Shown: in pieces, positions 36,098 through 43,214 of the stretch
Layout of the letters: every line of letters begins with the position of its first letter
How positions within the stretch are numbered: position 1 is the first letter of the stretch
NCBI RefSeq assembly: GCF_004359985.1
Contig: NZ_SMRO01000001.1
Coordinates: 2,332,193-2,396,192 of the forward strand
Length of the DNA stretch: 64,000 bases
Direction: 5' to 3'
Source of the DNA: Paraburkholderia flava
GTDB lineage: Bacteria > Pseudomonadota > Gammaproteobacteria > Burkholderiales > Burkholderiaceae
The notes under the pieces: generated by a model
The model's input: only the letters and a program-made list of their open reading frames with translations
Databases searched by the model: none
Told to the model about the DNA's origin: nothing
Program-made: the position numbers and the translations under genes

Positions 36098-36517
36098 TTA
36101 CGTTGCCAACGTCAGGCCCTCGTCGATCCACCCCGTGATTCCGCCGATCATGATCTTCACCGGCCGCCCAAGCTGCGCGAGGCGGATCGCGCCGCGCGTC
36201 GCGCCGTTGCAGTGCGGCCCGGCGCAATAGGTGACGAACAGCGTGTCGGCGGGATACGCGGCGAGCTTCGACGCGACGATCTTGCCGTGCGGCAGATTCA
36301 CCGCGCCCGGCACGTGTCCCTGCGCGAAGAGCGCGGGGCCGCGCACGTCGAGCAGTACGAAACCTGGCGACGGCGTGGCGAGTGCTGCGGCCACATCGGA
36401 GCAATCGGTTTCGAATTGCAATGAGCGCTGGAAATGCGCGAGCGCGGCGTCGCTGTCGGCAGCGGCAATGGCGGTGACGGGGTTGTCCTGTGCGTGGGCG
36501 AGGGCAGTAGCAGTCAT
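36098..36517 (-). CDS. Rhodanese-like sulfurtransferase
   Basis: 139 aa, ATG at complement 36515-36517 after ggagacc. Single rhodanese domain: FVLLDVRGPALFAQGHVPGA (DVR...GHIPGA) and the active-site loop VTYCAGPHCNGATRGA, whose first Cys carries the persulfide. Divergent from ftrA, a pairing seen in many proteobacteria, so FtrA probably controls it. Confidence 0.9.
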   Translation of the reverse strand: MTATALAHAQDNPVTAIAAADSDAALAHFQRSLQFETDCSDVAAALATPSPGFVLLDVRGPALFAQGHVPGAVNLPHGKIVASKLAAYPADTLFVTYCAGPHCNGATRGAIRLAQLGRPVKIMIGGITGWIDEGLTLAT

Positions 36518-36612
36518 GTGAGGTCTCCGTTGAGCGCTGGGATGACGCATTGTCATGCGTGCATGCATCGAGCGGCAGTGGCGCAATCGACAATATCCGG
36601 TAACATCGCGCC

Positions 36613-37575
36613 ATGAATGATCATCTCGTCGTCGCGCTGGTCTACGACCGGCTCTGCACCTTCGAATTCGGCTGCGTGACCGAACTGTTCGCGCTCGATC
36701 GGCCGGAACTCGACGTCGACTGGTACCGCTTCGCGGTGTGTGCGGGCGAGCCGGGGCCGATTCGCGCGGCGGGCGGCATTACGCTGGCAGCACCGTACAC
36801 GCTGCGGATGCTCGACCGCGCATCGACGATCGTCGTGCCTGGCTGGCGCGATCCCGACGAAACGCCACCGGAGCCGCTGCTGCGCAAGATCCGCGCAGCG
36901 TACCGGCGCGGCGCTCGACTGTGCTCGATCTGTTCGGGCGTGTTCGTGCTCGCGGCGGCCGGCGTGCTCGACGGCAAGACGGTCACGACGCACTGGCGCT
37001 ACGCGGATCGATTGCAGAAGCGCTATCCGCAACTGCAGGTGCAGCCCGATGCGCTATATGTCGACGAAGGGCAGATCATCACGTCGGCGGGATCGGCGGC
37101 GGGGATCGACATGCTGCTGCATCTCGTGCGCCGCGATCACGGCCGCGCGATCGCGAATCGCGTTGCGCAGCGGCTCGTCGTACCGCCGCATCGTGAAGGC
37201 GGTCAGACGCAGTTCGTGCCGCGTCCGCTGCCGCCGGACGACAGCGGGCGTCTCGCGAAACTGATGGACTGGGTGCGCGCGCATCCCGCTGCACCCCACA
37301 CGCTCGATTCGCTCGCGCAGCGTGCGGCGATGAGCCCGCGCACGTTGCAACGCCAGTTTCGCGACGCAACCGGGATGGCGCCGTACGAGTGGCTGTTGCG
37401 CGAACGGGTGGCGATTGCGCGCGAACTGCTCGAGACGCACACGCGGATGCCGATGGCGCGCATCGCGGAGCGCGCCGGTTTCGGTTCGGAGGAATCGTTT
37501 CGCCGGCACTTCCGGCGCATCGCGTTGACGAGCCCCGGCGCGTACCGGCGCAAGTTCGGCAGCGCGCCGACCTGA
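36613..37575 (+). CDS. ftrA: GlxA-family AraC-type regulator FtrA
   Basis: 320 aa. N-terminal DJ-1/PfpI-like domain (LVVALVYDRLCTFEFGCVTE; nucleophile-elbow-like ARLCSICSGVFVLAAAGVLDG) followed by two AraC HTH motifs (TLDSLAQRAAMSPRTLQRQF and MARIAERAGFGSEESFRRHF). The domain order is that of GlxA/FtrA activators. Divergent from the rhodanese gene across 95 bases. Confidence 0.92.
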   Translation: MNDHLVVALVYDRLCTFEFGCVTELFALDRPELDVDWYRFAVCAGEPGPIRAAGGITLAAPYTLRMLDRASTIVVPGWRDPDETPPEPLLRKIRAAYRRGARLCSICSGVFVLAAAGVLDGKTVTTHWRYADRLQKRYPQLQVQPDALYVDEGQIITSAGSAAGIDMLLHLVRRDHGRAIANRVAQRLVVPPHREGGQTQFVPRPLPPDDSGRLAKLMDWVRAHPAAPHTLDSLAQRAAMSPRTLQRQFRDATGMAPYEWLLRERVAIARELLETHTRMPMARIAERAGFGSEESFRRHFRRIALTSPGAYRRKFGSAPT

Positions 37576-37585
37576 GTGCGGCGGA

Positions 37586-38500
37586 TTACTCGAATGCCCT
37601 GTCGTTCGGATTCGCGTACAGCGCGCGCAGCGAATCGCTCATCGGAAAATCGAAGCTCAGGTTCTTCGGCGGCACCGGCTTTATGAACCACTTGTCGTAC
37701 AGCGCGGTGAAGCTGGCGCTTTTCATCGTGTGCGTCATTGCATCGTCGACGAGCCGCTTGAACGCTGGATCGTCCTTGCGCATCATGAAGCCATACGCTT
37801 CCGACGACTGCGGCGTACCGACGATCGCCCAGTCCGACGGCTTCGCGGTCAGCGAGCGCGTGCCCGCGAGCAGCACGTCGTCCATCATGTAGGCCACCGC
37901 GCGTCCGGTTTCGAGCGTGAGCCGGCCTTCGCCGTAATCCTTCGCGCTGATGATCTGCATGTTCATCTTCTTCTCTTCGTTCATCTTTCTGATGATGCGC
38001 TCGGACGTCGTGCCCTGATTCGTCACGACCGTCTTGCCCGCGAGGTCCGGAAAGTCCTTGATGCCGGAGTCCTTGCGCGTCAGCAGACGCGTCGTCGCGA
38101 CGAAGAACGTGTCGGAAAACGCGACCTGATTCTGCCGCGACGTCAGGTTGGTCGTCACGCCGCATTCGAGATCGACCGTGCCGTTCTGCACGAGCGAGAT
38201 GCGGTTCTGCGACGTCACCGGGATGAAGCGCACCTGCAGCGTGGGCCGGCCGGTGCGGGCTTTCACCGCATCGATGACGCGGTCGCACAGATCCTGCGAG
38301 AACCCAACGACCTTGTTGTTCGCGTCCATGTACGAAAACGGCGTCGACGTTTCGCGGTGACCGATTGCGATCAGATTGCTCGACTGGATTTTCGTGAGCG
38401 TCGGGCCGAGATCGTCGGCGACAGCGGACTGCGACAGTGACAACGCGGCGCACGCGAGCGCGGCGCAGAACACGAGGGCGGGCGGAGCGAAGCGTTTCAT
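37586..38500 (-). CDS. Amino-acid ABC transporter substrate-binding protein (GltI-like)
   Basis: 304 aa, ATG at complement 38498-38500 (aggacg). Signal peptide MKRFAPPALVFCAALACAAL to about SAVA-DDL. SBP_bac_3 fold: HRETSTPFSYMDANNKVVGF (binding loop), RISLVQNGTVDLECGVTTN and DSGIKDFPDLAGKTVVTNQG match the glutamate/aspartate group. No permease or ATPase genes adjoin it. Divergent from an Lrp-type regulator with a strong inverted repeat between, so Lrp control is likely. Confidence 0.9.
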   Translation of the reverse strand: MKRFAPPALVFCAALACAALSLSQSAVADDLGPTLTKIQSSNLIAIGHRETSTPFSYMDANNKVVGFSQDLCDRVIDAVKARTGRPTLQVRFIPVTSQNRISLVQNGTVDLECGVTTNLTSRQNQVAFSDTFFVATTRLLTRKDSGIKDFPDLAGKTVVTNQGTTSERIIRKMNEEKKMNMQIISAKDYGEGRLTLETGRAVAYMMDDVLLAGTRSLTAKPSDWAIVGTPQSSEAYGFMMRKDDPAFKRLVDDAMTHTMKSASFTALYDKWFIKPVPPKNLSFDFPMSDSLRALYANPNDRAFE

Positions 38501-38568
38501 CGGGCGTCCTGGAGGCAATGGGCTGTGAGCAATGGAAAAGGCCGACCGGTCGGAGACAACCGGTTTAT

Positions 38569-38606
38569 ACATATGTTGCCATGACAAAAATATCTGCAAC
38601 ATATGT
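38569..38606. promoter_or_regulatory. Perfect 11-bp inverted repeat, candidate Lrp operator
   Basis: ACATATGTTGC (38569-38579), 16-base spacer, GCAACATATGT (38596-38606). Each arm contains the self-complementary ACATATGT. It lies between the divergent binding-protein and Lrp/AsnC genes, the expected place for an autoregulated operator. Confidence 0.6.
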
Positions 38607-38733
38607 TAACTACCAGGGGTTGCCCGCAATGAGCGGTGCGTGAAGGGAGGCGGATTGCGCCCTGAACGTGCGCGCTGTGGTAATTTTTATCGCTGCCCCT
38701 GCCGTGCCTACCTCTCACGCACCTCGACGTTCG

Positions 38734-39288
38734 ATGAAAACTCCCGCTAAATCCCCGGCAAAAGCCTCTCCCAGCGTTGCGGTCGACCCGGTCGTGCAGA
38801 CGCCCGCCCGCACGCTGCGCAACCCGGCGTCGCCGGCTGCGAAGCTCGACGATACGGATCGGCGTCTGCTTGCGTTGTTGTCGGAGGACGCGACGCGTAG
38901 CTATGCCGATCTCGGGCAGGCGCTGCATCTGTCGCCGCCCGCAGTGCACGAGCGCGTGAAGCGGCTCAAGCGCGACGGTGTGATTCGCGGCACGGTCGCG
39001 GCGCTCGACGGCGGCAAGCTGGGGCGACCGCTGCTCGCGTTCGTGCACGTCGACACGACGAGCTGGGCCGTCACGCGGCATCTACTGGCGTTGAAGGAGT
39101 TGCCTGACGTCGAGGAGATTCACACCGTCACCGGCGACAGCGCGATGCTGCTGAAGGTACGCACGCGCGATACACAGACGCTCGAAGACCTGCTCGAGCG
39201 GATTCATTCGATCGAAGGATTCACCGGCACGCGCAGCTATATCGCGCTGTCGACGTATCTGGAGCGCGGGCCGAGCCCGGAGGAATGA
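38734..39288 (+). CDS. Lrp/AsnC-family transcriptional regulator
   Basis: 184 aa from ATG 38734; the first 38 residues form a Lys/Pro/Ala-rich tail before the usual start of the family. HTH KLDDTDRRLLALLSEDATRS then YADLGQALHLSPPAVHERVK, followed by the RAM ligand/oligomer domain (LLAFVHVDTTSWAVTRHLLA, VEEIHTVTGDSAMLLKVRTR). No strong ribosome site is seen at this ATG, so the N-terminus is uncertain. Likely controls the divergent binding-protein gene. Confidence 0.88.
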   Translation: MKTPAKSPAKASPSVAVDPVVQTPARTLRNPASPAAKLDDTDRRLLALLSEDATRSYADLGQALHLSPPAVHERVKRLKRDGVIRGTVAALDGGKLGRPLLAFVHVDTTSWAVTRHLLALKELPDVEEIHTVTGDSAMLLKVRTRDTQTLEDLLERIHSIEGFTGTRSYIALSTYLERGPSPEE

Positions 39289-39304
39289 TGCAGACGACCG
39301 CGCA

Positions 39305-39718
39305 TCACGAATGCAGCGCGAGCCCTTTGACGGTCTTGTCGATCGCGTTGCGCGGACCGCGTAACGCAAGGCCGACGAGGTCGGGGGCGTCGGCGGGTTC
39401 GGCGCGGAACACCGCGCGGTTCGCTGCATCGTGGCCACTTGAGAACATCGCACGCACGTACGCGGCGCGCGCGAGTTCGCGTTCGATGCCTTTGCGCCAC
39501 GCGCGCAGCAGACCTTCGGGATCGGCGGCGTAGATGATCATCGGCTGCGCGAGCAGGCGTGCGTACGGCCGGCCTTGCGCATCTTCGTAGCGTTCTTCGC
39601 CCATCGCTTCGGGCGCGAGATCGACGATGCCGGTTGCGAGAAAAGCGGTGACGTTGAGTTTTTGCCAGACGGGGAGATCGTCGAGAACGACGATGACGAC
39701 TTTGGTATCGAATTCCAT
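39305..39718 (-). CDS. DUF2000 family protein
   Basis: 137 aa, ATG at complement 39716-39718. MEFDTKVVIVVLDDLPVWQKL, FLATGIVDLAPEAMGEERYE and QPMIIYAADPEGLLRAWRKG are the DUF2000 (peptidyl-tRNA hydrolase 2-like fold) pattern. DUF2000 genes often sit next to Lrp/AsnC regulators, as here (convergent, 16 bases apart). Biochemical role unknown. Confidence 0.82.
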   Translation of the reverse strand: MEFDTKVVIVVLDDLPVWQKLNVTAFLATGIVDLAPEAMGEERYEDAQGRPYARLLAQPMIIYAADPEGLLRAWRKGIERELARAAYVRAMFSSGHDAANRAVFRAEPADAPDLVGLALRGPRNAIDKTVKGLALHS

Positions 39719-39890
39719 GAGCGGTGACGAGAGGGCTGCGAGAAATGATGCACGCCCATCATAAGCAGCCCTCGACCGTTTGCGCGACCACGTACGCGAG
39801 AAACGAACCGCATTCAGCACGGCGGGTACTTTAGGGCCTCACGCAGGCCATTGCGGTGAATCGTGTTAACCCCCGAACGACACAACGCAT

Positions 39891-40165
39891 TCAAACCCCG
39901 CGTTCCACACGAAACCGCGTCTCCGGCATGCCGATATAGACGAGTAACGACACTGCTGCCCAGATCGTCACGTGCCAGCAGAACCACGACCGGTGTCGAT
40001 CCGCTTTCATACGCAGCGCGACGAACTCGGTCGTGCCACCAAGGATTGCTGTCGTCAGCGCATAGGGCAGGCCGACCGCGAGCGCACGGATCCGCACGGG
40101 AAACAGCTCGGTTTTCGCGAGCATGTGCACCGACGTGATTGTCGCCGCGCTGCAGACGTCGAATA
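39891..40165 (-). pseudogene. C-terminal remnant of a metabolite:H+ symporter (MFS)
   Basis: The frame reads HMLAKTELFPVRIRALAVG, LPYALTTAILGGTTEFVAL and SWFCWHVTIWAAVSLLVYIG, then stop. These are the last two or three helices of a KgtP/ShiA-type (MHS family) transporter with the typical ELFPxRIRALxVGLPYA loop. The remaining ten helices are absent. Just upstream on the same strand another frame ends at 40177 with WTGVGWANFAMNPDL, an unidentified tail. The area looks like a scar of gene loss. Confidence 0.8.
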
Positions 40166-40237
40166 CCGCGTTCGTTTTACAGGTCGGGGTTCATCGCGAA
40201 ATTCGCCCAACCGACGCCGGTCCAGCAACCAAACCGA

Positions 40238-40254
40238 TGCTTCTTTAGAAAGCA
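40238..40254. promoter_or_regulatory. Imperfect dyad upstream of the encapsulin operon
   Basis: TGCTTCTTTAGAAAGCA: five matched outer pairs around a 7-base centre, 134 bases before the rhodanese start, in the AT-richer promoter area. Candidate operator for the operon's own XRE regulator or a sulfur regulator; speculative. Confidence 0.3.
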
Positions 40255-40387
40255 CAATTTATTGGTTCGCCTTCCGTTCGCGCTCTTTCATAGTGTGTCG
40301 TGATGGCTATAGGCGGTTTTGTCCGCCTCGCCAGCATCCGCTGCGCTTCCTCATTGCAAGCGCGCGGTCACTCGGCAAGGAGACGTC

Positions 40388-40855
40388 ATGACGGTTGAAC
40401 TCGAAGAACGGCCCGCGCACACGCTGCTCGAATCGGTGCGATCGGCTGCGGTGCAGGCAGGGTTGCCCTACGCGGGCGGGATCGCGCCACGCGATGCGTG
40501 GGCGCTGGTATCGGCGGGAGACGCGCTGCTGGTCGACGTGCGCACCGCAGAGGAACGCAAGTTCGTCGGCCAGGTGCCGGACAGTCTGCATGTCGCGTGG
40601 GCGACGGGCACGAGCCTGACGCGCAATCCGCGCTTCGTCCGCGAACTCGAAGCGAAGACCGGCAAGGACGCAGTCGTGCTGCTGCTGTGCCGTAGCGGCA
40701 ACCGCTCGGCGCAGGCTGCCGAGGCTGCGACGAAAGCGGGCTTCACGCAGGTCTTCAACGTACTCGAAGGCTTCGAGGGCGATCTCGATGCCGCGCAGCG
40801 ACGCGGGACGAATAACGGCTGGCGCTTTCACGGGTTGCCGTGGGTGCAGGACTGA
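40388..40855 (+). CDS. Rhodanese-domain protein of the encapsulin operon
   Basis: 155 aa, ATG 40388 with aaggaga at 40376. One rhodanese domain: DALLVDVRTAEERKFVGQVP and active-site loop VLLLCRSGNRSAQAAEAAT, with Cys101 as persulfide carrier in the CRSGxRS form. C-terminal VFNVLEGFEGDLDAAQRRG then NNGWRFHGLPW is typical of the single-domain group next to sulfur genes. Rhodaneses are recurrent neighbours of family 2A encapsulins. It could move sulfane sulfur to or from the compartment. Cytosolic. Confidence 0.92.
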   Translation: MTVELEERPAHTLLESVRSAAVQAGLPYAGGIAPRDAWALVSAGDALLVDVRTAEERKFVGQVPDSLHVAWATGTSLTRNPRFVRELEAKTGKDAVVLLLCRSGNRSAQAAEAATKAGFTQVFNVLEGFEGDLDAAQRRGTNNGWRFHGLPWVQD

Positions 40856-40902
40856 CGGATACCGCGCTGTCGCGCATCACACACTTTTAGCCGGGGGCCG
40901 CT

Positions 40903-41868
40903 GTGGCAGTTTTCGATATCGACGACATCGTGGAAGCACTGCAGACGGCTCGCCAGCGATGGCGCGAAGTACAGCGCCGCTCGCTCGAACCGGGCGGCCG
41001 CGAATTGCCGGCGCGCGAGGCGCTTGCAGACATCGTCGATACGCTGAAGGGCGTGCTGTTTCCGATGCGGCTCGGGCCGGCCGATCTGCGCCAGGAAAGC
41101 GAAAATTTCTACGTCGGGCATGCGCTCGATTCCGCGTTGCATGCGCTGCTCGCGCAGGCGCGGCTCGAACTGCATTACCGGACGCGTCATCAGCCGCGCT
41201 CCACCGACGACATCGAAGCTCAATCCGGTTCGGCAGTGCGCGCGTTCGCCGCGAAGCTGCCGGAGATCCGCGCGCTGCTCGACAGCGATGTGCTCGCTGC
41301 TTTCCACGGCGACCCCGCGGCGGGCAGCGTCGATGAAGTGCTGCTGTGCTATCCCGGCGTACTCGCGATGATCCACCATCGTTTCGCCCACGAGCTGTAT
41401 CGACTCGGCCTGCCGCTGCTCGCGCGCATCGTCGCGGAGCAGGCGCACGCGGAAACCGGCATCGACATTCATCCGGGTGCGCAGATCGGCGCGAGCTTCT
41501 TCATCGATCACGGGACCGGCGTGGTGATCGGCGAGACGTCGGTGATCGGGCAGCGGGTGCGCGTTTATCAGGCAGTGACGCTCGGGGCAAAACGCTTTCC
41601 GCGCGACGCGCAGGGACACCTCGAAAAAGGTTTGCCGCGCCATCCGATCGTCGAGGACGACGTCGTGATCTACGCGGGCGCGACGATTCTCGGTCGCGTG
41701 ACGCTGGGGCGCGGGTCGGTGATCGGTGGGAACGTGTGGCTTACGCAGGACGTCGCGCCGGGTTCGCACGTGACGCAGGCCGTGTCGCGTAACGAAGCGA
41801 CGGGGGCTGGCGCAGCGCACGCTACAAGCCCGGCTGTCGATGCAGCGATAGCCGGAGTCGCATCGTGA
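40903..41868 (+). CDS. epsC: Serine O-acetyltransferase (EpsC/SrpH type)
   Basis: 321 aa from GTG 40903, 47 bases after the rhodanese gene. The N-terminal helical domain (about 1-180) is followed by a left-handed beta-helix: GIDIHPGAQIGASFFIDHGT, GVVIGETSVIGQRVRVYQAV and TLGAKRFPRDAQGH. The DHGTGVVIGET catalytic His pattern is that of serine acetyltransferases. It makes O-acetylserine for cysteine synthesis. In cyanobacteria the SrpH homologue sits beside the SrpI encapsulin; the same link is kept here. Longer than E. coli CysE (273 aa). Confidence 0.93.
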   Translation: MAVFDIDDIVEALQTARQRWREVQRRSLEPGGRELPAREALADIVDTLKGVLFPMRLGPADLRQESENFYVGHALDSALHALLAQARLELHYRTRHQPRSTDDIEAQSGSAVRAFAAKLPEIRALLDSDVLAAFHGDPAAGSVDEVLLCYPGVLAMIHHRFAHELYRLGLPLLARIVAEQAHAETGIDIHPGAQIGASFFIDHGTGVVIGETSVIGQRVRVYQAVTLGAKRFPRDAQGHLEKGLPRHPIVEDDVVIYAGATILGRVTLGRGSVIGGNVWLTQDVAPGSHVTQAVSRNEATGAGAAHATSPAVDAAIAGVAS

Positions 41869-42185
41869 CGATGATCGTGCGCGACCTCGGCGTCACCGTG
41901 CGGCGTCTGCGCGAGGCGCGCGGCTGGTCGCAAGAACAGCTCGCCGAGCATGCGGCGTTGAACCGCTCGTATGTCGGCGAGATCGAGCGGGGTTCGGTCA
42001 TCGCATCCGTCGTGACCGTCGAGAAACTGGCACGCGCACTCGACGCGAGCATCGCCGCGCTGCTGTGTACTGCGCCCTCGGTTGCTTCGGACGACACGAT
42101 CGCTGCCGCAGCGTCGCCGCTCTCCGTCGAAGCAGCGGCTTCGTCCGCACCCGCCATCGCGACAACACAAAACGTACCGGCTTGA
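41865..42185 (+). CDS. XRE-family HTH regulator in the encapsulin operon
   Basis: 106 aa. GTG 41865 overlaps the epsC stop by 4 bases (GTGA); ATG 41871 is a possible alternative. HTH_3 domain: VTVRRLREARGWSQEQLAEH then AALNRSYVGEIERGSVIASV. The C-terminal 40 residues are Ala/Ser/Pro-rich and look disordered. It is the only regulator within the operon and so is the likely autogenous controller of the sulfur compartment genes. Small XRE proteins of this type resemble those in sulfur-responsive loci, but the signal is unknown. Confidence 0.88.
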   Translation: MTMIVRDLGVTVRRLREARGWSQEQLAEHAALNRSYVGEIERGSVIASVVTVEKLARALDASIAALLCTAPSVASDDTIAAAASPLSVEAAASSAPAIATTQNVPA

Positions 42186-42281
42186 CGTCTATAGCATGTT
42201 GAGCGGCTGCCATGCCGTTTCGATAATGACGCTCGCGAATAAGCTTTCCCGTTTTTCTTCTATCGACACCCGGAGCGACAC

Positions 42282-43214
42282 ATGACAGCGACAGTGGGCG
42301 GCCTGACGGCGCTCGGCGATACCGCAGCACGGCAACTAGCCAATGCCACCAAAACCGTTCCCCAGCTTTCGACGATCACGCCGCGCTGGCTCACGCATCT
42401 GCTGCAATGGCTGCCGGTCGAAGCGGGCATCTATCGTCTGAACCAGGTGAAGAATCCGGAAGCCGTCGTCGCGGCCTGCACCGCGCGCGAAGACGAAAGC
42501 CTGTTGCCGCGCACGTTCGTGCCGTACGAAGAAGAGCCGCGCGAATATTTTCTGAATGCAGTGAGCACGGTGCTCGACGTGCACACGCGCATCTCCGATC
42601 TGTACAGCAGCCCGCACGACCAGATCAAGGAACAGTTGCGTCTCACGATCGAAACGATCAAAGAGCTGCAGGAAAGCCAGTTGATCAACAACCCCGACTA
42701 CGGTCTGCTCGCGAACGTCGCCGAAGAGCAGCGCGTGTTTCCGCTGACGGGCGCGCCGACACCGGACGATCTCGACGAACTGCTCACGAAGGTCTGGAAA
42801 GAGCCGGCGTTCTTCCTCACGCATCCGCTCGCGATCGCCGCGTTCGGCCGCGAATGCACGCGCCGTGGCGTGCCGCCGCCGACGACCAGCCTGTTCGGTT
42901 CGCAGTTCCTCACGTGGCGCGGCATTCCGCTGATCCCGTCGGACAAGGTGCCGGTCGCGGATGGCAAGACGAAGATCCTGTTGCTGCGTGTCGGCGACAA
43001 GCGTCAGGGTGTCGTCGGTTTGTTCCAGCCGGGTGTTGCCGGCGAGCAGGGGCCGGGTCTGTCGGTGCGCTTCATGGGCATCAACAATCATGCGATCGCG
43101 TCGTATCTGATCTCGTTGTACTGCTCGCTCGCCGTGCATTCGCCGGACGCGCTCGCGGTTCTCGATGACGTGGAGATCGGCAAGTACCATGACTACCCAG
43201 ACACCTACAAGTAA
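42282..43214 (+). CDS. Family 2A encapsulin shell protein (SrpI-like)
   Basis: 310 aa, ATG 42282 with ggag 9-12 bases upstream. The whole sequence has the HK97-fold family 2A pattern: N-arm LGDTAARQLANATKTVPQLS then TITPRWLTHLLQWLPVEAGI and YRLNQV, later FGRECTRRGVPPPTTSLFGS, WRGIPLIPSDKVPV, VGLFQPGVAGEQGPGLSVRF and MGINNHAIASYLISLYCSLA. No transmembrane segment or signal, so a cytosolic icosahedral shell is expected. In studied examples (Synechococcus SrpI, Acinetobacter) it encloses a cysteine desulfurase. The cargo gene follows with a 26-base overlap, so shell and cargo are probably made together. Confidence 0.93.
   Translation: MTATVGGLTALGDTAARQLANATKTVPQLSTITPRWLTHLLQWLPVEAGIYRLNQVKNPEAVVAACTAREDESLLPRTFVPYEEEPREYFLNAVSTVLDVHTRISDLYSSPHDQIKEQLRLTIETIKELQESQLINNPDYGLLANVAEEQRVFPLTGAPTPDDLDELLTKVWKEPAFFLTHPLAIAAFGRECTRRGVPPPTTSLFGSQFLTWRGIPLIPSDKVPVADGKTKILLLRVGDKRQGVVGLFQPGVAGEQGPGLSVRFMGINNHAIASYLISLYCSLAVHSPDALAVLDDVEIGKYHDYPDTYK

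Noticed and set aside
40055-40391. Overlapping small + and minus frames before the rhodanese gene
   Set aside because: They coincide with the transporter remnant and promoter area; only the ATG at 40388 has a proper ribosome site.
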